Position numbers and translations under genes: made by a program. Shown one piece after another: positions 27,505-38,492 of a DNA stretch of 64,000 nt (position 1 is the stretch's first letter; every line of letters starts with the position of its first letter). Below the pieces are notes generated by a model. The model worked only from the letters and a program-made list of their open reading frames with translations. It was not told where the DNA came from and did no database searches. Location: positions 103,278,499 to 103,342,498 of the forward strand of contig NC_085048.1 of assembly GCF_963662255.1 (NCBI RefSeq). The letters run 5' to 3'. This DNA is from Cinclus cinclus (lineage: Eukaryota; Chordata; Aves; Passeriformes; Cinclidae).

Positions 27505-27770
27505 AAAGCAGAAATAATTACAATTCTCTAAGCACTTATAAACCTCTTATTTAATTCCTTCCACTGTAGTATCTGAGGGGATTTCATAAGTATGAATCTC
27601 TCAAGTGCTGAAATACTATTCAGTTTATTTTACTAGTGGGGAAATTGCAGCAAAGGACAGATTTGGTTATGTGTCCAGTAGGTCACACAGGAAGTTTTTG
27701 TCAGAAGTAGAAATAGTTATTTAACATTAAGCTGGAGGTCTCAGCATCAGCCACTGGATGTTCTTTGTGG
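27505..27770 (+). mobile_element. MIR-like (CORE-SINE) relic
   Basis: The order of features follows the MIR SINE: AAGCACTTATAAACCTCTTA near 27,530, a TTTTACTAGTGGGGAAATTG block near 27,630 (the position where MIR has the GATGAGGAAACTGAG word), then a GGTCACACAGGAAG block at about 27,681 that corresponds to the well-known GGTCACACAGC segment, then AGAAGTAGAAATAG. MIR elements amplified before the amniote split and survive as diverged relics in birds. There are no target duplications or tail, as expected for the age. Boundaries are approximate. Confidence 0.6.
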
Positions 27771-30700
27771 TTAGGACAGAACAGATGCCAGAAGAGCTTA
27801 GCCAAGTGAGTCTAGAATGAAACAGACCCTGATAGGCAGGGCTGATAGGCCATGGTGAACCACAGGAGAACTAACATCACACTTCAGCAGGATGTGCACT
27901 TTTTAATCTGACAGACAAAAGCTGAACAACATCCAGTGAATGGCAGTCATCTCCTGAGGTCCAACTGGAAACTAAGTGGGATCTCCCTGATCACTTTGTA
28001 TCACTTGAACAAGAACTAAGCTAACCAAACCAGCAAGGCAAAGCCATCAAACCAAAAAGAATCCAGCTCAGAAAGGTTCTGCCTCTTCAGGAGTGCTGGA
28101 AGAACCATTTTCCACAAAATGCTACACAGATCCTAGTGCTCAGTTTACCTGTTTCAAAGGGGACTCAAAATGAGGTGGGATTGTGAAATTGGGTAGCAGG
28201 GACACCCCAGTATCTATGCTAGGAAAAAATCCCCTCAGTGTCAGCCTATTTACTCCTTGTCAGTGGATGAAGCTGTAGCTTTGTCCTTGTGAGTTTTCAG
28301 TTTCATTTCTTTCTGCTGCTTGTGGAAATGTGAAACAGTTAACAACCTTGTTTCAATAATACCCAATTCTGAGGAAGGAAAAATTGGGACCTAAGGAACC
28401 TGGCTTTTTTTCCTTCCCTTATTATAAAGTCATTTTTCAAATCACCTTTCTGACACATTTGTCCATATTGATTAGCTGCTTTTAGAATGACATTGTCTGA
28501 CCTGTCTAAATCCATCAATTGCTCTCCTGCTGATGCTTCATTCCCAGGCTACTTTAGCTTCTAATGGTATAGTATGAATATTATTCATAAAGTCTTTTTG
28601 CTGAAAAGATCAATAATCACATACATCTTATGTTTGCATTCTGGGTGTTGTTCAAGAAGCCCTTTTACTGGCCACAGACTCCTCTATTTCCCTTTTATCA
28701 CCGTAGACTGTAAATGTTTCATTAGTAGCATTTAGAGAGTACATACTTGATACTATATCCCCAGGAGTTTCAAGTTAGTTATTAGGAACTTGTTCAGCAT
28801 TAGGATTAATGCATATTCCCAGTAGTTTTCACTGCATTTCCATTCTGTGTGCCACAAACTCTACAGTTAAATATGTTTTGTCCACTTAGAAACTGTTTGG
28901 TAGGGAAGGCATGCCTTAATTGTTCCCAAGACATTGGGTAATGCTCTACTGATGGGCCTAAGGTTGAACTAATAGGCAAGTAAGATGCAGTTTAGCTTCA
29001 GCAGGTTTTAAAGTACTAATGAGGCACAATATAATGAAGTTAAGAACTTGTCAAGACAGGCAGTTCATATAAAAAGTTGAAATAACCTTCAAATTCTTTT
29101 TCTTTAAAATAAAAATCCAAGATTTCCCCAACACTGAGAGGATATATTCAAATTAAATATTTTCTGGATTAATAGAATTTTTAGGAAAGACTCTTTAAAA
29201 CTAAATGCCCTGGTTGAGCAAGGGGCAAAATATTCCTGCCTAAATATCAATAGGTCAAATATACTTGCAAATACAGAGTTTTTAGTTTGAAGAAAGAGTG
29301 AGTTAGATATCCTGTATTCCAAGCTGCTTTTTATGCAACTGCTTGCCTATATTTAGCAGCTTTGCAGGCTGGGAAGTTTTAGAGCTTTAAAAGAACAAAT
29401 CCTGACTAGTCACCATTTTAACTTTATGGCATTTTCCTGGAAGCCCTCTCAGAAGAAAATCACAACATTTTAGGTATTTTAGTAACTACAAGGTTGATTG
29501 GAACTTCATTGGATTTTAACTACTGCATGCCAGGCTGTTGTGCTCAGTGACATAAAATATTTCATTTTCATTTTCTGACATAAAAGCCTAAGTGTCCTGC
29601 TGCTGAGATGTATCAATCAAATCAGAGGTTCAAACAGAATATTATCTTTATGCTGGTATGAGAAGAAAAATTATGCTTTAGTTCCCAGTCAATCGGTACC
29701 AAATGTCTTCACAGTCACTAACAGACTTCTGCACACACTTGTGCAGAGCCATTACTTCAGGGCTCATAAAGTGGAACACAGCGTTTCTGACAAAGCTGTA
29801 GCTTCATTTTTTTTATTTTTAGAAGATTAAAAAAAATCTTGCTTGCATCAAAAAGGAATATCCAAACTCATTTTTAGAAGGTTCATTTTAAGACAGGCAT
29901 TGCAAACGATTAAAGCCCAAGTGTTTTGTGGATAGGGATATTTCAGAGATGTTTGAAGAACAGTTATAATCTGCCCAAATCCATTTTTTTTTTATTAAGA
30001 CCACTGGAGAGCTGCAGCAATGGGTAGGGACACTGTAGGCTACAGGATTTTGAATTTTGTTTAATGTGACCACCTCTCTGGCCATGAAGCACATGATTGT
30101 TGTGGATAGGTGGAATGAAGTATTCTCTGCACTTGAAAAGCCCTAACTATTTTAATGCAGAAGGATGAACAACAATTAATTAACTAATAAGTATTTTGGC
30201 TTATATTACATTTACACCTGAAGTGTGATTTTTCCTTCTAGCTTAGCTTACCACACAAGCTTAGCACAGGCTTTACAAATATAATTTAAGACTGCACCAA
30301 GTGTATATCCACCAAATACCCCTTCTAGTGGCTCACTGAACAGTGGGTCACAGACACATTTCTTTCATGAGACCTATCCAGCACCATGTTAAATTTCCTC
30401 AGTCAGCTGAAATATTCAAATGAAAGTTGCTGCTGCAATTAGAGAAAAAGAGGAGTTTGGGTTGGGTTGGGGTTTTTCATGTCTTTCTGGTAGTAAAAGA
30501 ATAAAAAGCTGGCTTAAGTAGTTTAACATTAGAAAGAGAAAGTATGATCTGCAGATAGAAATCAGATCTGGAGGAAAGAGAAAGAAAATAACAACTCCAA
30601 AAGATGAAATGCTCAGCCTCCAGGCTCGGCTGCCTGCTGATTTCCCATGACTTGGTGTGGGAATGAGCACACACCAAAAGGCATTTATCAGACAACCAAC

Positions 30701-32281
30701 TCAAATTTGACTTTTTGCACCTCCCAGTACCAGAATCCTACAGTTCCATGCTGTAGACAAGCAAGTGCTCAATTTCATAAGAATTCAGGATCTTATTGAG
30801 TGACTCTCCCAACACAGAGGAAAAGGACTCAGGCTCAGTGCTCTGTGCTCCTGAATAAAATCAGTCTGGTTTAGCCACTGCCCTGTAGCACAGTGGGGCA
30901 CAGACAGCTTTTTTGCACTTAGAAGCCACAGAGATAATTTCTGGACATGTTTTGATGCTTTTCCAGACACAACACCAGCTCTACTCCCTCCCTGCATATA
31001 GCCAGGCTGGGTAGGACGCCTCAGTTTTCAGGGACCAGACATCTGAGACTGCTCTGTAGGAAGGCATCAGGGAACAAAATCTAAACAGTGAAAATGTGCA
31101 AAATTTTGATGGTATCAATTACTTCTTTAACAAGTTGTCCTTTCTAAGGCAGATGTGAATCAGAAACTTAAAGAGCCACAAATTAACCTCCACAGGACTG
31201 GACCCAAATTGTTACTCTGGAGAATATTTCCTTTGGTACCACCAACACATAAAACATTTCCCTCCCACACCCAGAAATAATAATAGTAACACTTCACTTT
31301 TGATGACCCCATCATAAGATCATCCTCTTTGCAACTTCTACTACTCAGAAGTCAGTTTGGAAGAGCTGCTGTCCTGTGCTTAACCCTGACCCGAAGGACA
31401 AGAAACACTGCAATGCAAGGAATGCTGCAGCACTTGTGCTCGCCTCCTCCTTATTCCTTACTTCTGCCCACTACATCATGGAGCCTTTCTATGATGTACC
31501 AAGAGAGGGAGTAAAGCAAAGGAATTGTTCTGAAGGTTTACTGCAATAGAATTTATGATGCCTCCTTAGCAAATAACTGAGTAAGGCTTCATTAAATGTT
31601 ATTGTCGAGATTTTCACAGTAATATCCTTTTTCATCTGAGGTAGATAATATTGACAGTGTTGTGAAGTAATTACACCAACAAAGCAAATATATGGCATTG
31701 TGCCCTTACAATTCCTCTTCTGGCTGCCCAGCATGCAGCTCAGCAAGCAAGGCTACAGGCCACTGACAGTAAAAGAAATTGTTTTATTTCTTAATTGTGA
31801 AGCTCCAGGTTATAGAAATGCCACCCAGACTTGCTAAGCTTCCCAAATAAACAATTGATTATTTCATAGCTCAGTACAGTTACTGTGCAAACCTTAATGC
31901 AGAGAGGAACTGGCATTTGTTGGCACTTAGTGCAGTGTGTTGGCAATCCAGTAGAAGCCAAACTGAATTTGTTCACGTAGTTCCTTCCTTCCCCAGCCAT
32001 TTGATCAGAGCACAGGCTCAATGTGGTTGTGGGATCTGCCAGTTCAATCAAAACCCACCTGTAGAACACACCAGCATGTCTTTTGCAAGCTCGTCTCACT
32101 CTACCATTGCCAGTAGATTCCTTGGAAATCTCTGGAACTCGGTGAATGTCCCTTCAAATGGTGAACACCTTGTCTCACCTTGAAGGCCAACCAGTCACAT
32201 TTATAAATCTCAGTCCCCAGATTCTATACAGTGTCACTTGGTCAAACCAATTTCCATTTTCATATTGGAAGAACAAACAAT

Positions 32282-32300
32282 GTGTCTCAATGTGAGACAC
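32282..32300. other. Perfect short hairpin
   Basis: GTGTCTCA and TGAGACAC are exact reverse complements separated by ATG. Such an 8-base stem is short enough to occur by chance in 64 kb, and no neighbouring terminator or gene gives it a role. Confidence 0.5.
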
Positions 32301-33558
32301 GTTTTAAAGATGCTCCATCTCAACCAACATGACAATTTACTCTGGTTAGAAAAGGTAAGGATTTTTTACTGTTTACTCTGGGGAAAAAAAAACTTACAGT
32401 TACCTGCTCAGTGGAACAGCTACTTGGGTTATTTCTCCTACATGTGAAAACTGCCAAGTTGACAGCATGGAAGTCTAAATCACATACAAGACACATTGTA
32501 TAGTAAAGAAAACAGCAAGTTATGTCTCCCCACTGCTGACCCGCAGTGTTTCTAGCCTCCCCTGGAAAGACAAGCACAAAGAACTAGGCTATAGATCCCT
32601 TGCAGTGCCCATTCCATGCCTGGTCTATGGCTCCCACTGCTAAGCAGGGTGTCCATTAGTGTCAGCTGGAGAGGTGGATTTGCACTACAAACATTCTTCA
32701 GCCAGGAATTAGGCTGCAAACCCATCCTCTCATTTCACACTGCAAGCCAAAGCAGTTATCATGAAGTAATAACTCTTGGTCACTGCTAACCCAGACCCCA
32801 TCAAAGCAGTGACCTTGAAATGAAAAGGCCTCATTTCACTCCCCTTCCTTCCATTTCTCCAGCAGAACAGCAACACCAAAAGTTCTTAGGATTGGAAGGA
32901 ATCCAAATGTAATGGGTATGTCATTGAACCTTGAGCTCTCAACTGGAAGCCAATGAGAATCATTCCCTACCATTCTTCTCAGGAAAATTAAAAACAACCA
33001 ACCCTCCCAAAAAATCAAACCCCCAAGGATTTCATTTTCAGCAACAGGTCAGGAGCTTAGCAATACCTCTGAAACTCATCATCACTGACCTCAGGATATC
33101 TCTCACCACCAGTTGATAACATCTAACATTTCCCTATGGCAACCACCTTTGCTACATTCTGATTTATACGTAGAACATTGCAGATTTTGGAAACAGTCCA
33201 CTGTAACTGACCATCTAAATTATTGTGTCCTTATTTATTTGAATTATTGGTTCAAATAAATTGAAGGGGTTTGTTCCTGAGCCAATGCTGCTCTGCTAGC
33301 CCTGTACAATTTGAATCAAGTGGTAAGGTTGTTTGGAATAGAAGAGATGAAATTTTAGTTCGGTTTCTTTTGTGTCTGTTATTTTTACTTTAAAAAGTTA
33401 TAAATATTGAATTAACTGGGTTATAATATAGATAGGGATCTCTTTAATTTCCACTCCTTATGGTCTGGTTTTTGGTTGGTTTTTTTGGTCCAACACTTGC
33501 TGCCTTTTCACTTTCAGAAAATCAAGCCTGAGAATTTAAAGTGAGATCTGTGTATAAC

Positions 33559-33579
33559 TATATATATATATATATATAT
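33559..33579. repeat. (TA)n microsatellite
   Basis: A 21-base uninterrupted TA dinucleotide tract, followed by TGTGTATA-like flanks. Confidence 0.95.
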
Positions 33580-35523
33580 GTGTATAGATGTGCTACAAAA
33601 ATTACAGCACAAATATCTACATATGCTGTATGTTTTAAAAACATTAATCTAAGGCTCTGAAAATATCCAGTATGTGAGCATTCTACTTTTAGATCTATGA
33701 TATTTTAAATGGCAAAGGCTTTTGCATTGCACATAAGGCTTTTTTCCTGTTAGAAAAATAATAACTATAAATCTGTTTTGTCATGCCCAAGTAGTCCTTG
33801 ATGAGACATGTGAGGAAACGCAGTGTGGATTGTCATGAATGGAGCAATAACCATAAAATTAGAAACAAAAGAATGAGACAGAATAATGCCCTTTTTTTTT
33901 TTTCCAGATTCTAAATCACACACAAAACATTTGTTCTGCTCCAGCTCTTTGTGAACTAATTGGCTCTCCTGGAGGGACAGGTAATTGTACTTGACTACAC
34001 AAGCTGTCCTGAAGCTCCCTTGGAAAGCTCCAGTAAGCTTCCAGTGTTAGCAGCCATCAAGGATTTCACAGGTCAGGCATCGGATCGATACAGCTAAAAG
34101 CAGCAGGGACTGTAATGTCGACAGCAGGTTTCAGAAAACTCTGCAAGTGCCAGTTTGTTCCCCTTCATGCAGAAGCTCAAGACAGCTTAATTAACCCTTG
34201 GAAAATACAATTTATCCAGAGGCTCTGCGGGTCTGTACTGGGCCTTATTGGTGAACTGATAGCAGAGATACTGTAGCTGACAGCTCTGATTCACATTTCC
34301 CCTTTAATGCTGCTCAGTTAGGACACAGACAAGCCATGATTTTGGGAGGAGGTGCCCACCCTGTCCTGAGGAGCTGCTGCAAGAGGCCACGGAGGAGGCT
34401 GCTTTGTTAGAACTCACTTGTGATTGCAGCAGGAGTCTGGCAGGATCCAGCAGGAGCATTGATCACTCACATCTTGGGTTGTATGTGTGCCTGTGTGTGT
34501 GCGAGAAAAAAAGAGAGAGGGGAAAAGAGTCATCTCCCACAGGTCTAAATGCTTCTTTGCCCTCTTGTAAAGACGTTCCCTTGTTAGTTGTCTACTTTTA
34601 CTATCTTTTAATACCACATGGCCATGAAAAGTACAGACAAGATAATTCTCCACATCCCAAAACACCCACATTTTAGAAGACAAAGAACTTGCTAGGGGTG
34701 ACAGACCAGCAAGAAGTTAGCTTGTCTGATGTGATATTCAAATTTTTGTCTCCAATGTCAAGCCAACAGGGCTGGTTTGGGCTGAAGGGTTTTCCTTCCA
34801 CAGCTCTTTTCAAGTTAAGGAAATCTTCTAAGACATGCACAGAGCAACTATGAAAAAATACTCAGGTTACTGAGGCTTGGCAGTTTTAACACAGAAATCT
34901 GCCAGTGAATTCAGTTAAATTATTTATAATATAAACTACTTTAAAACATTAACTATACTTTGATTATTTGTGAGTGTAAAGTCTATAACTTCAATTAAAT
35001 CATGTAAATGTATCTTGTTCGGTTTATATTTACTTCCTTTAATGAATGAAAACTTGCTGCTTTTGTTCTGGAACAGTGAACTCTCCCTGGAGAAAACAAG
35101 GTAGACACTACTTTCTGTCTACTGGTCTGTTCCTGTTTCTGATGGTAAAATACTATTTGAATTGAGCAGGATGAGGGAGATAAAATCAAATTAGAAATTT
35201 CATTTTTTTACATGAGTGCACACGGATCATCACATAGACTCACGCAGAGACTCGAGGCATTAACTATGCAACTCTGAATTCATATTTTCATCTTCAATAA
35301 CCATTAAAGACATGGGAATTTATGATGAATTACAAAAATTATTAATAACAAGCAACAGGGCTTCTAAAAAAAGCCAAAACAGCACAGACTATGTCTGTGA
35401 TTGTTGTATTAACACCCTCACAAAAATTGCACACTAAAAGAACTTGATAGAATTATTTAATACATCTATGTCACAGTCATCCTGTCCAAGAAACTAGATA
35501 TTAATTTTTCAGGACAGCTTGTA

Positions 35524-35582
35524 GGAAACACTCTGCCAGAGGTAGTGAAAGATGCTGCTTGAAGGTCTGCAAGCAAAGGGGA
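35524..35582 (+). mobile_element. Doubtful CR1 fragment
   Basis: The words ACTCTGCCAGAGGTAGTGAA and GAAGGTCTGCAAGCAAAGG resemble a CR1 3' UTR segment (CTGCCAGAGGAAGTGG followed by GGAGGTCTTCAAGCAAAGG as I recall it). The diagnostic 3' tail is absent, and divergence is high. It could be chance. Confidence 0.35.
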
Positions 35583-36428
35583 ATGACAGATACTTGACAC
35601 ATTTCAACCTGGCATATTGCTACCTACTGGGGAGCCAGAAGGTTCTGAGGTGGGCCCACACTCATCCACATTTGTATTAATGACAGGCAAGAAAAAATAA
35701 ACCAGTGCTGGAATGACAAATGCAGGAGTAAGAAAGGGCTGGGCTGTGCTCAACAGAAATGCACAAAAGCAGGAGATCTATTGCAGAGGAAGAACTTGGG
35801 TTTATTCATAGAAAGGGTGGTTTCACATGAGCATCTGAAACACAGGCACGTTGCACTCTCCTCAAGAAGAGGGGTGTGCAGAACGATTGGCACAAAAAAA
35901 AAAAACAGAAGTAGGTGACAGAAAAGAAGTTTTATGGCTGCTTACACCAACTGTGAGTCTGTCTCCAGAACTGGAGAAAGCATCCATCCTACTGTTTTAA
36001 AATCTTTACTTGCAGTATGGACTACGACCAGCACGTGCTTGAAAAGACCACAGAATCCAGCTGTCTATCTCTGATTTGTGAGATTGAGCAGGATAAAAGA
36101 AGCATTGCTAAATACCTTGCCCCAGTTCTCAGGAATGCTTGAAACTGGACTGGAAAATGTGCAAGATTTTGGTAGATGGTACTAAGAGAAGGAAATACGA
36201 TTACTGCTAAAGTATGAATTAAATAAGTGAACCCTTCTGACTCCAGAGCACTGGAGACCATGGAAAGATGCTGAGGTCCACAGGTATGAAAAAAGAGCTG
36301 AATTCTTCTACCTCTGCCTCTACTCTCTTGCAGTTTCTGTTTTTCCTGTCACTGTATCTTTTTATCTGCACGTATACTTCTGTTTTTACTGGTTTGGGGT
36401 TGAGGTTCTTTTGCAATATTACCACTGT

Positions 36429-36458
36429 AAGGGCCTGATCTGTACTGGAACTCCTTGG
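36429..36458. repeat. Possible relic of old palindromic amniote repeat
   Basis: AGGGCCTGATCTGTACTGGA followed by ACTCC resembles the terminal GGGCCTGATCCTGCACTGAA motif of an old reptile/bird repeat. It is short; family membership is tentative. Confidence 0.35.
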
Positions 36459-37783
36459 TGCCAATGTAACACACAGCAACATCTGATCAGCTGCAGTGTG
36501 TGGGAGAACAAAGCAACAAAAACATGTTGGAAATATTTTCTGCAGGAAGTGCAAATGATTTCTGGTGAAACACCATGAAGTGCATCTTAGCATTTTCTGA
36601 TAGTTCCAGAATATAGGAGGTAAAGATCCTTAAGGAGAGCTCTGCTCTGATATATTCTAAGCAGCGTTACTCATTAGGACCTGGAAGAGCAAAATCTGAC
36701 ATAACTCAAGAATTCAATTTTAATAACATAAACAAAGCGCTTTTACATTCCCACAATACAATTTAAAACCAAAATCCTTCTGTTAATTATCAGGGAGTGC
36801 AGGCTCTCCAAGGCTGAGTACCTATTTCTGTTTAAAGGTCGACACTTTAAGTGCTCTAAAATCCACATACTTGCTCAAATTGCCTTGAAATTTGGTGTGT
36901 CTCATGGGGACCCCAGGGAATGTTAGAGTCATATGCTGAGGGTCACGTTTGCCTGGGCTTTTCAAGATATGCTTGAAAAAGTAGCTTTTTTTAAGTTATA
37001 AAATTCTGATAAACTATTTTTTTTTCTATTCTTGCATATCCTTATCAGATCAAACCACAGTTCAATACAATATTTAAATGTTTGTAACATTCGTCGCCCT
37101 GAATAGGGAAGTGTCCAGCTTCCTGATCCTAAGAGACTACAGAGCATCAGTATTGTGAAATCAATGGCTCCCACCTCACTGTCCAACTTCCAAATGAGCT
37201 GGACAGTACAAGAGAATGTCTGATATTAACCTACCCTGTGCCCAGTGGCAGTTTGCATTTTGTCCTCCAGAGGAATTCTGAAACCAGCTAAGTTGGTATC
37301 ATGAGTGATGGAAAAATCAAAGACATATTTTCTCATGTGCAGTAAAATCAATTAAAATGTTTTTTTTAAAGCAAGTTACATGTATGAATCCTTGGCTAAA
37401 TGAGACAGGAGAAAAGGCTTGGAAAGGATGACTGGGAGACTTCAATGTTTTTAGGAAAGTTACAGAAGACAGATTCACTCATTAGTTTTATACTACATAT
37501 TTAAAATACCTGTAGCCATCCCATAATAAAAGAAAAAAGGGGGAAAAATGCCCAAATGTTGGACAATGTGTCATATTTGTGATTTCTCTGCTAGTAAGCA
37601 GGAACTTCTGATTACATAAAGCATCTGCTTGCTGATGGTGTTGTGAGGAAAATATGGCAGGAGCTGATGACCATACGCTTCATTATTCCCTGCAACAATT
37701 TGGTGAGGGGCTGTCTCAGCTCAGGGCATATGGTGTCAGCCTCACCAGGAGACAGCAAACTTGAGCAGAAAATCTTGTATTTT

Positions 37784-38492
37784 TGTTGGGGGTTGGTTCT
37801 CTCCCTTTTTTCCCTCTGTGGAATTTTCCCCATTGTCATGCTAAGATACCTGTTGACTGGGCCCTGGTGACAAGGTGGGGGGGGAAGAGAGAGGAGGGAA
37901 ACCCCGCGAGATTCAAACAGCCAGAAGAGGAAGCGGAAGGCTGGGCCTCGGCCCATTTCCCCCGCGGAGTTCGGACGAGACGGACGATCGCCGCTTCTCC
38001 TCCATCTCCGCCATCCCAGTGCCGGGGTTCATCCCCACTGCTATCGGACCCTGCCCGGCTGTCTTCTCGCTGTGAACTACCACCATCCAGCACTCTACTG
38101 AGCATCGGGACCGACACCGTGAGTGGAGAGCTCTCTCTCCATCTCTCTCCCCCTGGGACAGCGCTGCCATCACCCCCAGCCCTCCTGCAGCTCTGCGGGA
38201 CCTGCCCGCCCCCAGCACCGGGAACTGCAGCTCAGGGAAAAGGTGCCTGCAGCCAAAAAACACTGGGACTGAGTTACTGTTCTGTTTGTGGGTAATTTCA
38301 TAGCTGCTGTTGTTCTTGTTTGTCTTGTTAAATATACTAGTAAAGAACTGTTATTCCTACCCCCATATCTTTGCCTGAGAGCTCCCTTAATTTCAAAATC
38401 ATAATAATCGGAAGGAAGGAAGGATCACATTTTTCAGTCCAAAGGGAAGCTTCTGCTTTCCTTAGCAAACACCTGTCTTTCAAACCAGGACA
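37784..38492 (+). mobile_element. Solo LTR of an endogenous retrovirus, 5-bp target duplication ATTTT
   Basis: A 709-base element starting TGTTGGGGG and ending CCAGGACA. It is flanked on both sides by the identical 5-mer ATTTT (37,779-37,783 and 38,493-38,497). TG...CA ends and a short target duplication are the signature of retroviral integration; a 5-bp duplication suits the ERVL-like class. The interior is CpG- and C-rich (37,870-38,240), then T-rich with TTCTTGTTTGTCTTGTTAAA near 38,313 and a GAACTGTTATTCCTA block near 38,347, a 3' pattern I recognise from LTRs abundant in passerine genomes. No primer-binding site, gag, pol or env follows, so recombination between two LTRs has probably removed the interior. 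The open frame of 170 codons across it is not a retroviral gene. Orientation is inferred from the likely polyadenylation side. Confidence 0.85.

Larger units (their letters stand above)
27771..37783. other. Intergenic DNA, no gene recognised
   Basis: This is mostly unique sequence with the microsatellites and doubtful repeat relics listed separately. Open frames of up to 124 codons (for example 36,219-36,593 minus) have no recognisable domain. A perfect 8-base stem with a 3-base loop lies at 32,282-32,300. Around 30,456-30,475 there is a short TTGGG-rich patch. No RNA gene or exon was recognised. Confidence 0.55.

Noticed and set aside
30456..30475. TTGGG-rich patch as interstitial telomere or G-quadruplex
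   Set aside because: Units are TTGGG, not TTAGGG, and only three runs of three or more G are present.
37783..38295. 170-codon open frame and overlapping minus-strand frames near 37.8-38.3 kb
   Set aside because: They lie within the solo LTR, and their Pro/Ser/Arg-rich peptides come from its GC-rich sequence; there is no retroviral gene.
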